Shown: positions 44,338 through 54,814, counted from the stretch's first letter. The stretch: 64,000 bases of DNA from Dellaglioa algida DSM 15638 (GCF_001434695.1 NZ_AZDI01000006.1:27331-91330); one strand, 5' to 3'. Program-made: numbers and translations. Notes: generated by a model from the letters alone, not told the origin.

Positions 44338-44697
44338 GTGATTTATGGAATTGGCGTTGATATATCTGATATTAAGCGAGTAGTAGAGCTGGCTAATCAA
44401 CATGAGCAATTTATTACTAAAATCCTCACAACGAACGAAATTAATCAATTTAATAAGTTAAAAGGTAAACATAAAGACGAGTTTATTGCTGGGAGATTTT
44501 CAGCGAAGGAGTCATACAGTAAGGCTTTTGGAACTGGGATAGGCAATAAAGTTGGCTTTTTAGATGTTGAGATACTCAATAACGAAATGGGAAAACCAGT
44601 AATTATGAAACAACCTTTTGACGGTAATGGCTTCATTTCTATCTCACACACGGATAGTTTGGTTATAACTGAAGTCATTTTAGAAAATAAAGAATAG
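44338..44697 (+). CDS. acpS: Holo-[acyl-carrier-protein] synthase
   Basis: A 119-residue phosphopantetheinyl transferase that activates acyl carrier protein. Asp8 in IYGIGVDISDIKR and Glu in FIAGRFSAKESYSKAFGTG are the magnesium ligands of the family. It starts at GTG 44338 after AGGTGATA. alr follows after 14 bases, the standard Firmicute order. A TATAAT at 44297-44302 is a probable -10. Confidence 0.95.
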   Translation: MIYGIGVDISDIKRVVELANQHEQFITKILTTNEINQFNKLKGKHKDEFIAGRFSAKESYSKAFGTGIGNKVGFLDVEILNNEMGKPVIMKQPFDGNGFISISHTDSLVITEVILENKE

Positions 44698-44711
44698 GAG
44701 ATAGTATAAAT

Positions 44712-45833
44712 ATGGTCATAGGAAATCATCGTCCAACTCAGGTTTTAGTCGATAGGTTAGCTATCAAGGCGAATATTACTGCCGAAAAAGAGACATTAAC
44801 GGATGACACGGACATTTTTGCTGTTATTAAAGCGGATGCCTATGGACACGGTTTAATTGAGGTTGCTAAAACGGCAAAAGAAGCTGGTGTAAAAGGATTT
44901 TGTGTTGCAATCATTGATGAAGCACTAGCAATCCGAGAAGCCGGGTTTAGCGAACCTATTTTAATTTTAGGATTAACGCAAAGTAAGTATGCACCGTTGT
45001 TGGCAGAAAATAAAATATCAGCAACTGTTTCGGAACTTAACTGGTTGAAAGAGGCCAGTGTACTGCTTAAAAAAGAACAATCAGCTCCTTTAGCCGTACA
45101 TTTAGCTTTGGATACTGGAATGGGAAGAATTGGTTTTAGAGAAGCTGATCCATTTTTAGAAACAATTAATTTTCTTAAAGGCAATAAGGACATATTTAAT
45201 TTCGAAGGCATCTTTACGCATTTTGCGACAGCAGATTCTCCTGATGATACTTACTTCAAGAAGCAAATGGCGAAATTCAATAAATTAATGGCAGTAGTTG
45301 TTGATAGACCTCGATATGTACATGTGTCTAATTCGGCAACAAGCTTATGGCATGCCGCCTGTAACGGTAACCTGATTCGAATGGGTATCTCAATGTATGG
45401 TTTGAACCCTTCAGGCGGAGAAGTAGCGTTGCCATATGACTTAAAACCTGCACTGGGATTAACCTCTGAATTGAGTTTTGTGAAAGAAATTCATACGGGT
45501 GATTCTGTTGGGTATGGTATTACCTACCAAGCACAAGAAAATGAATGGGTTGGAACGATACCAATTGGGTATGCGGATGGTGTGTTTCGCAACTTACAAG
45601 GATTTAAGTTACTAGTTGACGGTCAATTTTGTGAAATTATTGGTCGCGTCTGCATGGATCAGCTCATGGTCCGTTTACCATACAAAATGCCAAACGGGAC
45701 AAAGGTAACTTTGATTGGAAAAGATGGTAATGAAGTCATAACTGCACAAGATGTGGCAACATATGCCGGTACAATTCATTACGAGGTGACTTGTGCACTT
45801 TCAGAACGCGTACCGCGTGTTTATCTAAATTAA
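44712..45833 (+). CDS. alr: Alanine racemase
   Basis: A 373-residue PLP enzyme making D-alanine for the wall. Lys40 in AVIKADAYGHG is the PLP lysine, and the second catalytic base Tyr is in SVGYGITYQ (about 264-272). IGRVCMDQLMV is a further family mark. GGAG lies before the ATG. It is encoded with acpS before it and the toxin-antitoxin pair behind it. Confidence 0.97.
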   Translation: MVIGNHRPTQVLVDRLAIKANITAEKETLTDDTDIFAVIKADAYGHGLIEVAKTAKEAGVKGFCVAIIDEALAIREAGFSEPILILGLTQSKYAPLLAENKISATVSELNWLKEASVLLKKEQSAPLAVHLALDTGMGRIGFREADPFLETINFLKGNKDIFNFEGIFTHFATADSPDDTYFKKQMAKFNKLMAVVVDRPRYVHVSNSATSLWHAACNGNLIRMGISMYGLNPSGGEVALPYDLKPALGLTSELSFVKEIHTGDSVGYGITYQAQENEWVGTIPIGYADGVFRNLQGFKLLVDGQFCEIIGRVCMDQLMVRLPYKMPNGTKVTLIGKDGNEVITAQDVATYAGTIHYEVTCALSERVPRVYLN

Positions 45834-45858
45834 TATTTATTTGGTCGGTTCCCTATGG

Positions 45859-45864
45859 TAAACT
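45859..45864 (+). promoter_or_regulatory. Extended -10 for the mazEF-like pair
   Basis: TAAACT preceded by TGG (45856-45858), 35 bases before the antitoxin ATG. Confidence 0.45.
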
Positions 45865-45898
45865 AGCTGTAGAATGTAATTCTATGGGGGAAGTACAA

Positions 45899-46132
45899 AT
45901 GGATAAAAATGAGAAAGTAATAACGAACCATCTGGCTGACTATTGTGCGTACTACTCTATCAGTAACGAGGCACTTAATGACACGGATATATTAAATTCT
46001 GTTCTAAGTCATCAAAAAACGATGGATGAGTTAATCGACGGATACTCAGAAATGGGACAGTTGAATAGTGAAATAAGTAACGATTTTAAAGGATCTGAAG
46101 ACGAGGCTTTATTACGTCTTCAAATTATGTAG
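45899..46132 (+). CDS. mazE: MazE/EndoAI-like antitoxin
   Basis: A 77-residue acidic protein. Its C-terminal half ([22 protein letters not shown]) resembles the toxin-binding tail of B. subtilis EndoAI (GYMEMAKINLNIS). The N-terminal ribbon-helix-helix normally used for DNA binding is not recognisable. The start is ATG 45899, eight bases after TGGGGGAAG-like ribosome sequence; the open frame upstream is alr out of frame and does not restore the missing domain. The toxin gene follows after 14 bases. Confidence 0.75.
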   Translation: MDKNEKVITNHLADYCAYYSISNEALNDTDILNSVLSHQKTMDELIDGYSEMGQLNSEISNDFKGSEDEALLRLQIM

Positions 46133-46146
46133 AGAGTTGGGATAAA

Positions 46147-46518
46147 ATGGTTGATAATATCGTACGTGGAGATATTTTCTATGCGGATTTATCTCCCGTT
46201 GTTGGTTCTGAACAAGGGGGGATGAGACCGGTTCTCATTATCCAAAATAATATTGGTAATCGATATAGTCCAACCGTTATCGTTGCCGCCATTACGGCGC
46301 GTATTCAAAAACCTAAAATGCCAACACACGTTGGTCTTTTAGCAAGTAGAGACGGAATTGAAAAGGACTCGGTTATACTAATGGAACAAATTCGCACTAT
46401 CGATAAGCAACGCCTGAAAGATCGTATCACGCACCTTTCTAAAAGGGGGATGCTTGAGGTTGATGAGGCGCTTAGGACAAGTGTTGGACTCGTTCCAGCA
46501 ATACATAAAGTGGAATAA
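46147..46518 (+). CDS. mazF: MazF/EndoA-type mRNA endoribonuclease toxin
   Basis: A 123-residue MazF/PemK toxin. It shows [30 protein letters not shown] (residues 6-35, including the catalytic Arg/Thr region), [18 protein letters not shown] and [16 protein letters not shown]. These match B. subtilis EndoA, a site-specific mRNA interferase of UACAU-type sequences; the exact site here is unknown. It follows alr and the antitoxin as in Bacillus. Confidence 0.95.
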   Translation: MVDNIVRGDIFYADLSPVVGSEQGGMRPVLIIQNNIGNRYSPTVIVAAITARIQKPKMPTHVGLLASRDGIEKDSVILMEQIRTIDKQRLKDRITHLSKRGMLEVDEALRTSVGLVPAIHKVE

Positions 46519-46546
46519 ATGAAAAACAACATAGAGTAATAAAAAA

Positions 46547-46586
46547 ACGTGGTTCGTAACCATCCCACGCTAAAAAACTAAGGGAG
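46547..46586 (+). ncRNA. preQ1-I riboswitch
   Basis: P1 is CGTGG (46548-46552) with CCACG (46565-46569), a loop TTCGTAACCATC, then an A-rich tail CTAAAAAACTAAGGGAG, the type-I consensus. AGGGAG of the tail is also the ribosome site of the queuosine-precursor transporter gene ten bases later. Ligand binding therefore hides it and reduces translation. Confidence 0.92.
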
Positions 46587-46596
46587 TCTAGTAACA

Positions 46597-47097
46597 ATGA
46601 CAAAAAATAATCGTGTAAACCAAGTTATCATTAATGGTTTAATCGCTGCACTATATATTGTATTGGCAGTTGTTCCAGGAATATTCAGTATGGCAAGTGG
46701 TGCCATTCAATTTCGTCTGTCAGAGGGATTGAATCATTTAGTTTTATTCAATAAAAAGTATATCTGGGGTGTCTCTTTAGGGGTTATCTTATTTAATCTC
46801 TTTTATAGTAGTCCATTAGATGTCCTTTTTGGTGGCGCGCAAACAATAATGGGTCTTTTGATTGTTATTTTTGTGAGTCCTAGGTTTAAAGAAATGTGGC
46901 AAAAGATGCTTTTAAATATTGTGGTCTTCTCATTTACCATGTTTTTAATTGCTATTATGCTAAACATGACAGCTAATTTACCATTTTGGCCTACTTATGG
47001 TACGACCGCATTATCTGAATTTGTGATTATGACTATTACGGCGCCATTGATGCTCGTTTTAGATCGCGCTATTCATTTCGATAAAAGAATGCATTAA
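46597..47097 (+). CDS. queT: QueT, queuosine-precursor ECF transporter S component
   Basis: A 166-residue membrane protein with five or six helices. GAIQFRLSEGLNHLVLFN (about 32-49) and the GGAQTIMGLL region are QueT marks. It captures preQ1 or a related precursor and works with the shared ECF energising module encoded elsewhere. The preQ1 riboswitch directly upstream confirms the assignment. A strong terminator follows. Confidence 0.95.
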   Translation: MTKNNRVNQVIINGLIAALYIVLAVVPGIFSMASGAIQFRLSEGLNHLVLFNKKYIWGVSLGVILFNLFYSSPLDVLFGGAQTIMGLLIVIFVSPRFKEMWQKMLLNIVVFSFTMFLIAIMLNMTANLPFWPTYGTTALSEFVIMTITAPLMLVLDRAIHFDKRMH

Positions 47098-47127
47098 AAA
47101 AACAGACCTGAGAAGGTCTGTTTTTTT
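47096..47127. terminator. Terminator between queT and the CBS gene
   Basis: A 13-bp perfect stem with a 6-base loop (47096-47108 with 47115-47127), A run and T run on both sides, so it suits both convergent genes. Confidence 0.93.
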
Positions 47128-47129
47128 GT

Positions 47130-47765
47130 TTAATTACGTAAGTCTTCAATTTCGGAAACAATGAACTCTTTACGTCCCAAGTTATCAACAATCTTATCAA
47201 CTTTTTCTTGCGTAACTCCGCCAGGTAATGTGAATAATGTTCGGCGTAATAATTCGCCTTCTTTGACATCTAAAGTCATACAACTAGCGATTGAAGAATA
47301 TTTTGTAATAACTTTTGCCATATCAACTAAATCGCCACGTTCTCCGGCTGAAATGACAGTTAACACGTAACTACCAACGTCAAAGTTCCATGACTGAGAT
47401 AACATATCTAAAAGACGTGTATGTGTCAAAATACCTTCGAAATAGTTATTTTCATTTAAAATAGCGATATAAGGTAAATCTTTGATTGAGAAGAATACAT
47501 TAAAGAACGCTGAATCAGATGAAATAAATTTAGTCGCGTTCTTAAGAAGATAAGTTACGGGAAGTGACATATCTCCGCCTTGTGATTTATGACGATAAAT
47601 ATGCATCTTGTAAATATTACCACGGAAGATCTGACCCGTTTCATCTAGGATGGGCACACAACGGAATCCAGAATCTTCTAGGACCGTGAGTGCTTCTTCA
47701 AGCGTGACACTTTCACGAACAGTCGTGAGTTCTTTTAACGGTTTAACTAAAGTATTTAATAACAT
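47130..47765 (-). CDS. cbpB: CBS-pair protein, CbpB/YkuL-like
   Basis: A 211-residue protein with two CBS motifs: TVRESVTLEEALTVLEDSGFRCVPILDETG (about 15-44), and FISSDSAFFNVFFSIKDLPYIAILNENNYFEGILT (about 79-113). A C-terminal ACT-like domain follows (about 130-205). This is the YkuL/CbpB layout; B. subtilis and Listeria relatives bind c-di-AMP and affect the stringent response. That function is inferred by family. Confidence 0.8.
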   Translation of the reverse strand: MLLNTLVKPLKELTTVRESVTLEEALTVLEDSGFRCVPILDETGQIFRGNIYKMHIYRHKSQGGDMSLPVTYLLKNATKFISSDSAFFNVFFSIKDLPYIAILNENNYFEGILTHTRLLDMLSQSWNFDVGSYVLTVISAGERGDLVDMAKVITKYSSIASCMTLDVKEGELLRRTLFTLPGGVTQEKVDKIVDNLGRKEFIVSEIEDLRN

Positions 47766-47860
47766 ATAGACGCCTCCAAATATTAAATTTTTCTCATTTA
47801 CATTTTTATAATACCATAAATAAAGCTTTTTAACAGTAATTTGATTATTAAGATTGCATT

Positions 47861-47897
47861 AAAAAAGGAACGGAAGAATGTCTTCCGTTCCTTTTTT
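47861..47897 (-). terminator. Terminator of ldh
   Basis: A 17-bp perfect stem (47861-47877 with 47881-47897), a 3-base loop, and A and T runs. Confidence 0.92.
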
Positions 47898-47914
47898 TGG
47901 AAAATAATTAAAAA

Positions 47915-48883
<969 letters not shown>

Positions 48884-48916
48884 TCATCCTTTCAGAGCTA
48901 TAATTATTACTGAATA

Positions 48917-48925
48917 ATTATAACA
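48917..48925 (-). promoter_or_regulatory. ldh extended -10
   Basis: On the minus strand TGT followed by a perfect TATAAT. The -35 is AT-rich and weak. Confidence 0.65.
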
Positions 48926-48991
48926 TGTTTTTTTGCTAAAAAACATACTAGATTGAACGAGTTCTTTTACAAAAGCGGCATAAATTGAGTA

Positions 48992-49000
48992 TGGTATAAT
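48992..49000 (+). promoter_or_regulatory. pth extended -10
   Basis: TGG followed by a perfect TATAAT. TTTACA at 48966-48971 is too far (23 bases) to be a normal -35. Confidence 0.6.
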
Positions 49001-49029
49001 GATTGAAAGAAAAGAATAGGGTCGAAATG

Positions 49030-49055
49030 CTGGGTGAGCTAATAAACTTGCCCAG
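49030..49055 (+). promoter_or_regulatory. Hairpin in the pth leader
   Basis: CTGGGTGAG (49030-49038) pairs fully with CTTGCCCAG (49047-49055) allowing two G-U pairs, with an 8-base loop. No T tract, so it is not a terminator. It ends 16 bases before the ribosome site. Confidence 0.5.
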
Positions 49056-49086
49056 ATGTTTGCGTTTATTTAAAGGAGAAATTGAA

Positions 49087-49650
49087 ATGAAAATGATAGT
49101 TGGTTTAGGTAATATTGGTCAAAAGTATGATGGTACAAGGCATAATGTCGGTTTCGCCACAGTAGACGCATTTGCAAAACAATACAATGCTAACTTTGGT
49201 TCAAGTAAATACGAAGCACAAGTAGCTTCTTTTAATTTGAATGGTGAAAAAATTGTCTTGGTTAAGCCATCTACTTACATGAATGAATCAGGTCGAGCAG
49301 TTAGACCCTTGATGGATTTTTACAAAATAAACGTTTCTGACATACTTATTGTTAATGATGATTTAGATTTAGAAGTTGGCCGTATTCGGTTACGTCAAAA
49401 AGGGTCAGCCGGTGGACATAATGGATTAAAAAGTATAATAGCGCATACGGGTACGCAAGAATTTAAACGAATTAAAATTGGTATCGACCATCCAGATAAA
49501 GTATCTGTAGTTGATTGGGTATTAACTAAATTTTCTAAAAATCAGGAAAAAGCGCTGGGGGATGCAATCAATACAGCAACTTTAGCAACTGAGGATTGGT
49601 TGGAGACAGATGATTTTATGAACACAATGAATAAATACAATCATAAATAA
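49087..49650 (+). CDS. pth: Peptidyl-tRNA hydrolase
   Basis: A 187-residue enzyme releasing peptides from stalled peptidyl-tRNA. It has GLGNIGQKYDGTRHNVGF (catalytic His19), PSTYMNESG with the substrate Asn, and SAGGHNGLKSI. The start is ATG 49087, eight bases after AAAGGAG. The open frame from 49003 covers the leader hairpin and is not protein-like. mfd follows after 36 bases. Confidence 0.96.
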   Translation: MKMIVGLGNIGQKYDGTRHNVGFATVDAFAKQYNANFGSSKYEAQVASFNLNGEKIVLVKPSTYMNESGRAVRPLMDFYKINVSDILIVNDDLDLEVGRIRLRQKGSAGGHNGLKSIIAHTGTQEFKRIKIGIDHPDKVSVVDWVLTKFSKNQEKALGDAINTATLATEDWLETDDFMNTMNKYNHK

Positions 49651-49686
49651 GAAAAAACTGCTTAGAAAAGGGTAGAAGGTGGCGTA

Positions 49687-52600
49687 ATGAATTTAGAAGC
49701 AATGATGCAGTCTGTTCCTGGTGTGGATAATTGGTTAACTAATGTTGAACCTCATACGAGACAATTACTGACCGGGTTAACCGGCTCAGCTAAAACGTTG
49801 ATGTTGGCAACAATCTTTAAACATAAAAATAAGTCTATGTTAATTGTGACGGATAATTTATTTCATGCGACCCAATTAAATGAGGACCTAACTAATTTTA
49901 TTGACGAAGAAAATGTGCTGACTTTTCCCGTTGAAGAATTATTGGCTGCAGAATTGGCAACGAGTTCACCTGAATTTAAAAGTGAACGTGTTCAAACGCT
50001 CCAATCCCTTCTAGGTGAAACACCCAAAATTGTTGTCACGTCGATTTCAGGATTGAGACGGTTTTTGGCCCCCGTTGCAACGTGGAAACAAGCGACCTTA
50101 AATCTAACCGTTGGTAAAGATATAGATTTGAAGGAAACGGAGACCCAACTTTTTACAATGGGTTATCAACGTCAAAAATTAGTTGAACGACCTGGGGATT
50201 TTGCTGTACGAGGGTCTATCTTAGATATTTATCCTTTAACTGTAGAAAATCCAATTCGCTTGGATTTATTTGACACGGAAATTGATTCATTACGCTATTT
50301 TGACGTTACTAATCAACGCAGTTTAGAAAATGTGGATCAGATTCAGGTCATGCCCGCAACTGATTTTATTGCGACTGATGAAATGCTTTTAGAAGCTAGT
50401 AAAACATTAAAAAAAGCATATGGCGTAGAATATAAACGTCTGGATAGTGATGACCAAGAACGATTAGAATCAAATATAATGCCAATTATGAGTGATTTTG
50501 AAAAGGGTCATTTGTCACCAGAGCACTTATTATTTGGGGATATTATTTATCAGTCTAAAACTAGTTTGTTGGACTATTTAGGTGAAGATGGCTTAGTTAT
50601 CATGGATGACTATCCAAGATTGTTAGAAAGCGAAAAAACACTTAAATTAGACGAAGATAACTGGATGGCGGACAAGTTAAAAACGCATCAGGTTCTATCA
50701 ACGAGTAAATTTGGATTTGAGTTACGTGATTTATTAAAAAATGAAGCACGCGCTGAGTTATTTTTAGCTCATTTCCAAAAAGGTATGGGAAATTTAAAAT
50801 TCAATCAACTCATCGATGTACCAGGTCATGCGATGCAACAATTCTTTAGTCAAATGCCGCTACTAAAGACAGAAATGGATCGTTGGTTAAAAAAGAAACA
50901 AACAATTATCGTAATGGTTCAAGATAAGGAACGACTCAATAAGGTTTCACAGACGTTAGATGATTTTGAGATTCCGTCTATTATGACCACATTAGATAGT
51001 TTGCAACTGGAAAAAGTTCAAGTTGTAGAAGGTAATTTACAAGCTGGTTTTGAGTTGCCAACGGCAAACTTAGTTGTTGTGACTGAACATGAGATGTTCA
51101 ACAAGGTCACTAAGAAACGACCAAAACGACAAACTTTAGCTAATGCTGAGCGTCTTAAAAGTTATCAGGATTTAAAACCCGGTGACTATGTAGTTCATGT
51201 CAATCATGGTATTGGCCAATTTATGGGCATGGAGACATTGGAAGTTGACGGGAAACATCAAGATTATATGACGATTGCCTATAGGGATGAAGCGAAATTG
51301 TTTATTCCGGTAACGCAGTTAAATATGGTTCAGAAATATGTATCATCTGAATCTAAATCTCCTAGAATCAATAAATTAGGTGGTACAGAATGGACCAAAA
51401 CAAAAAATAAAGTTGCTGCTAAAATTGAAGATATCGCTGATGACCTAGTCGCCTTGTATGCTGAACGCGAAGCAGAGGTTGGCTTCACGTTTTCAAAAGA
51501 CAATGACTACCAAATGGAATTTGAAAATGCCTTCCCATATTCTGAAACTGAAGATCAAATCAGGAGCTCCAATGAAATTAAGCATGATATGGAACAAAAG
51601 AAACCGATGGATCGGTTATTAATTGGGGATGTTGGCTTCGGTAAGACGGAGGTTGCATTACGTGCCGCTTTTAAAGCAATTCAAGACCATAAACAAGTGG
51701 CGTTACTTGTCCCAACGACCGTGTTGGCTCAGCAACATTACGAGACAATGATTAATCGGTTTGAAGGATTTCCAGTTGAAATTGGGATTTTATCACGATT
51801 TAGAACGAAGAAACAACTAAAAGAAACGACTGAAAAAATGGCTAGTGGCGCATTAGATATAGTCGTTGGGACGCATCGGATTTTGTCGAAAGATATTCAG
51901 TTCGCTGATTTAGGCTTATTGATTGTTGATGAAGAACAACGTTTTGGTGTGAAACATAAAGAGCGACTTAAGGAATTTAAATCACAAGTTGATGTTTTAA
52001 CGTTGACGGCGACGCCAATTCCAAGAACACTTAATATGTCGATGCTTGGTGTACGTGATTTATCAGTAATTGAAACAGCACCATTGAATCGTTATCCAAT
52101 TCAAACATACGTAATGGAACAAAACGGTGGCACAATTCGAGATGGTATTCAAAGAGAGCTTCAACGAGGTGGGCAGGTCTTTTATTTGCATAATCGTGTT
52201 GAAGATATTGAAAAAGTTGTTTCAGAAATTGAAATTATGGTACCTGAGGCCAGTGTTGCTTATATTCATGGGCAAATGACTGAGAACCAATTAGAAAATG
52301 TGTTGTATGATTTTATTCAAGGTGTGTATGATGTATTGGTCACAACGACAATCATTGAAACGGGCGTGGATATTTCAAACGCGAATACATTATTTGTTGA
52401 AAATGCTGATCATATGGGATTGGCACAACTTTATCAATTACGTGGCCGTGTTGGACGTAGTAGTCGAATCGCCTATTCTTATTTCATGTATAAACCTAAT
52501 AAGGTATTAACTGAAGTCAGCGAGAAGCGGTTAGAGGCAATTAAAGATTTTACTGAATTAGGGTCCGGATTTAAAATTGCCATGCGAGATTTATCTATTC

Positions 52601-53208
52601 GTGGGGCAGGAAACTTATTAGGACGACAACAACATGGCTTTATTGATTCCGTGGGATACGATTTGTATACACAGATGTTGACAGAAGCTGTGAATAAAAA
52701 ACAAGGTAAAAAAGTTGATCCTAAATCCGACTCAGAAATTGAAATTAACATTGAAGCATACCTACCATCAACATATATTGACGATCAACGTCAAAAAATT
52801 GAAATCTATAAACGAATTCGTCAACTTGATACTTATGACCAATATTTAGAAGTTCAGGGTGACTTGATTGATCGTTTTGGTGAATTTCCAACGGAAGTAA
52901 ACAACTTAATGGAGATTGGGTTACTTAAATTGTTCGCCGATAAAGCGTTAGTTGAGAAAATAAAAAAAGATAAAGATCAGTTAATTGTTTCCGTATCTGA
53001 AAAAGGGACGACATTATTAGGTACGGAAGCCATTTTCAAGGCGTTATCGACAACAAAATTAAAGGCGTCATTGAAACCACAGGGCAAGCAGATGCGTGTG
53101 ATTTTAGTAATTCAACCTAAAATGACAGAAGAAGATTGGTTAATTGAACTACAAAACTTTGTTCAAGCATTGAGTGAGTCTGTCGGCGAAATAACAGTCG
53201 CTGACTAA
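49687..53208 (+). CDS. mfd: Transcription-repair coupling factor
   Basis: A 1173-residue Mfd of normal length. It shows a UvrB-like N-terminal region (LLTGLTGSAKTLMLA; VERPGDFAVRGSILDIYPL), the RNA-polymerase interaction domain (PGDYVVHVNHGIGQFMG, about 495-511), and translocase motifs GDVGFGKTEVA, VDEEQRFGV, TATPIPRTL and QLRGRVGRS. The C-terminal UvrA-masking domain is complete. It removes stalled RNA polymerase and recruits UvrA. AGAAGGTGG precedes the ATG. Confidence 0.97.
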   Translation: MNLEAMMQSVPGVDNWLTNVEPHTRQLLTGLTGSAKTLMLATIFKHKNKSMLIVTDNLFHATQLNEDLTNFIDEENVLTFPVEELLAAELATSSPEFKSERVQTLQSLLGETPKIVVTSISGLRRFLAPVATWKQATLNLTVGKDIDLKETETQLFTMGYQRQKLVERPGDFAVRGSILDIYPLTVENPIRLDLFDTEIDSLRYFDVTNQRSLENVDQIQVMPATDFIATDEMLLEASKTLKKAYGVEYKRLDSDDQERLESNIMPIMSDFEKGHLSPEHLLFGDIIYQSKTSLLDYLGEDGLVIMDDYPRLLESEKTLKLDEDNWMADKLKTHQVLSTSKFGFELRDLLKNEARAELFLAHFQKGMGNLKFNQLIDVPGHAMQQFFSQMPLLKTEMDRWLKKKQTIIVMVQDKERLNKVSQTLDDFEIPSIMTTLDSLQLEKVQVVEGNLQAGFELPTANLVVVTEHEMFNKVTKKRPKRQTLANAERLKSYQDLKPGDYVVHVNHGIGQFMGMETLEVDGKHQDYMTIAYRDEAKLFIPVTQLNMVQKYVSSESKSPRINKLGGTEWTKTKNKVAAKIEDIADDLVALYAEREAEVGFTFSKDNDYQMEFENAFPYSETEDQIRSSNEIKHDMEQKKPMDRLLIGDVGFGKTEVALRAAFKAIQDHKQVALLVPTTVLAQQHYETMINRFEGFPVEIGILSRFRTKKQLKETTEKMASGALDIVVGTHRILSKDIQFADLGLLIVDEEQRFGVKHKERLKEFKSQVDVLTLTATPIPRTLNMSMLGVRDLSVIETAPLNRYPIQTYVMEQNGGTIRDGIQRELQRGGQVFYLHNRVEDIEKVVSEIEIMVPEASVAYIHGQMTENQLENVLYDFIQGVYDVLVTTTIIETGVDISNANTLFVENADHMGLAQLYQLRGRVGRSSRIAYSYFMYKPNKVLTEVSEKRLEAIKDFTELGSGFKIAMRDLSIRGAGNLLGRQQHGFIDSVGYDLYTQMLTEAVNKKQGKKVDPKSDSEIEINIEAYLPSTYIDDQRQKIEIYKRIRQLDTYDQYLEVQGDLIDRFGEFPTEVNNLMEIGLLKLFADKALVEKIKKDKDQLIVSVSEKGTTLLGTEAIFKALSTTKLKASLKPQGKQMRVILVIQPKMTEEDWLIELQNFVQALSESVGEITVAD

Positions 53209-53229
53209 ATAAAAAGGAATCAAAATAAT

Positions 53230-54798
53230 ATGGGAAATAAGCAGCTTAGACATTTAATGCGAGGCGCGATGATTTTATCGGTTGCCTCGTTAATTGCCAA
53301 AATTTTGAGTGCCATTTACAGAGTACCCTTTCAAAATTTAGTTGGCGATACAGGATTTTATATTTATCAACAGGTTTATCCTATTTATGGAATAGGGATG
53401 ACTTTTGCATTGACCGGATTTCCTGTCTATATTAGTAAGCTAATTGCGGAGGAGCCTCTGGAGGAAGATAAAATAAAATTATCTCAGGATATTTTTATTG
53501 TTTTAGGTGTTTTTAGCATGATCGTTTTTTTCGGATTGCAGTTGGGGGCATCTAAAATCGCGGTAGCAATGGGTGACAACCAATTAGATGGGTTAATTAA
53601 GAGCGTTTCATTCATGTTCTTATTTCTACCTGTACTAGCCGTCGGACGTGGCTATTACCAAGGGATTTTTGAAATGGATAAAACAGCAGTTTCACAGGTC
53701 GTGGAGCAATTATTACGTGTTGGATTAATTATTTTAGCCGCGTATATTGCAGTGGAAAATAAAATGTCGTTATATTCGATGGGGTCATGGGCGATGTTTG
53801 GTGCGACTGTCGGTGCGATTGGTGCAAGTTTATCTTTTTGTCATTTCTTTAGCGTCGATTTCAAAAAAGTGACCATGCATCTAGATAGGCGAAGATTGAT
53901 GGCTGTTACTAAAAAGTTATTTTCAGAAGGACTGGTTATTTGCTTGTTTGCTGCAATGATGGTTTTATTGCAACTGATTGATTCATTCACGGTGAAAAAT
54001 GGCTTGGTACATTTTGGCTACTCAAATGCTGCTGCTAAATCGTTAAAAGGAATTTACGATCGGGCTCAGCCGTTAGTTCAGTTAGGGTTAGTCATTTCAG
54101 TTGGATTTTCTTCAATGTTACTACCTTCTCTGGCGGCGGCACGACGTGAAAATCGGAAACGAGATTTTCAGCGGTATGCTAAGATGTTGGTCCATGTGAC
54201 AGTAGCCTTATCAATGGCTGCAACAGTGGGATTAGTTGCTTTAATGCCAATGATTAATCAATTTTTATTTGGCGATCAATTACAAAATGGGACATTGTCC
54301 GTCTATATGATAAGTATTTTTTTGGCGGCGGTTATCGGGACATATAACAGCGTATTACAGAGCTTAGGCTTGTATCGAACGGCAGTTATTTCATTGCTTA
54401 TGGGACTCCTACTTAAAATGGGCATCAATTTTTACTTGGTTTCTGTTATGGGGACTGTAGGCGCTAGTGTAGCAACAATCTTGAGCTTGCTAGTTGTGCT
54501 AATTGCCATGTGGATAATGTCGCCAAGTGAGATAAGACAGTTACTAATTGATCCACTTTTTATGATAAAATTAACATTAGTTTGTGTAATGATGGGAATT
54601 GTGGTTTATTTATTAGATAATCAATTAATTAATTTGGTGGATGATAATCGCTTATTAAGTGGACTTGCCGCACTCATTTCTGGTTCTATAGGAGCTGGAA
54701 TATTTGCCTTGATGGCAATTAAATGGCAATTGTTTTCTATTCGAGAGTGGCTAAGTTTACCATTTGGAAAACGTATTTTGAAAAAAATTAGACGATAA
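53230..54798 (+). CDS. MATE/MOP-type lipid or polysaccharide flippase (SpoVB/YabM-like)
   Basis: A 522-residue protein with about 14 helices and the family start LRGAMILSVASLIAKILSAIYRVPFQNLVGD. Its place between mfd and rqcP matches B. subtilis yabM and the polysaccharide-biosynthesis gene at this locus in lactobacilli. Export of a lipid-linked envelope precursor is the family role; the substrate is unknown. Confidence 0.88.
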   Translation: MGNKQLRHLMRGAMILSVASLIAKILSAIYRVPFQNLVGDTGFYIYQQVYPIYGIGMTFALTGFPVYISKLIAEEPLEEDKIKLSQDIFIVLGVFSMIVFFGLQLGASKIAVAMGDNQLDGLIKSVSFMFLFLPVLAVGRGYYQGIFEMDKTAVSQVVEQLLRVGLIILAAYIAVENKMSLYSMGSWAMFGATVGAIGASLSFCHFFSVDFKKVTMHLDRRRLMAVTKKLFSEGLVICLFAAMMVLLQLIDSFTVKNGLVHFGYSNAAAKSLKGIYDRAQPLVQLGLVISVGFSSMLLPSLAAARRENRKRDFQRYAKMLVHVTVALSMAATVGLVALMPMINQFLFGDQLQNGTLSVYMISIFLAAVIGTYNSVLQSLGLYRTAVISLLMGLLLKMGINFYLVSVMGTVGASVATILSLLVVLIAMWIMSPSEIRQLLIDPLFMIKLTLVCVMMGIVVYLLDNQLINLVDDNRLLSGLAALISGSIGAGIFALMAIKWQLFSIREWLSLPFGKRILKKIRR

Positions 54799-54814
54799 TA
54801 AAGGGGACTAACTA

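Noticed and set aside
45791..45898. N-terminal extension of the antitoxin that might supply the missing DNA-binding domain
   Set aside because: It is alr sequence out of frame followed by the promoter, and its translation is not ribbon-helix-helix-like.
49003..49086. N-terminal extension of pth
   Set aside because: It covers the leader hairpin, and a perfect AAAGGAG sits correctly before ATG 49087, where the family's sequence begins.
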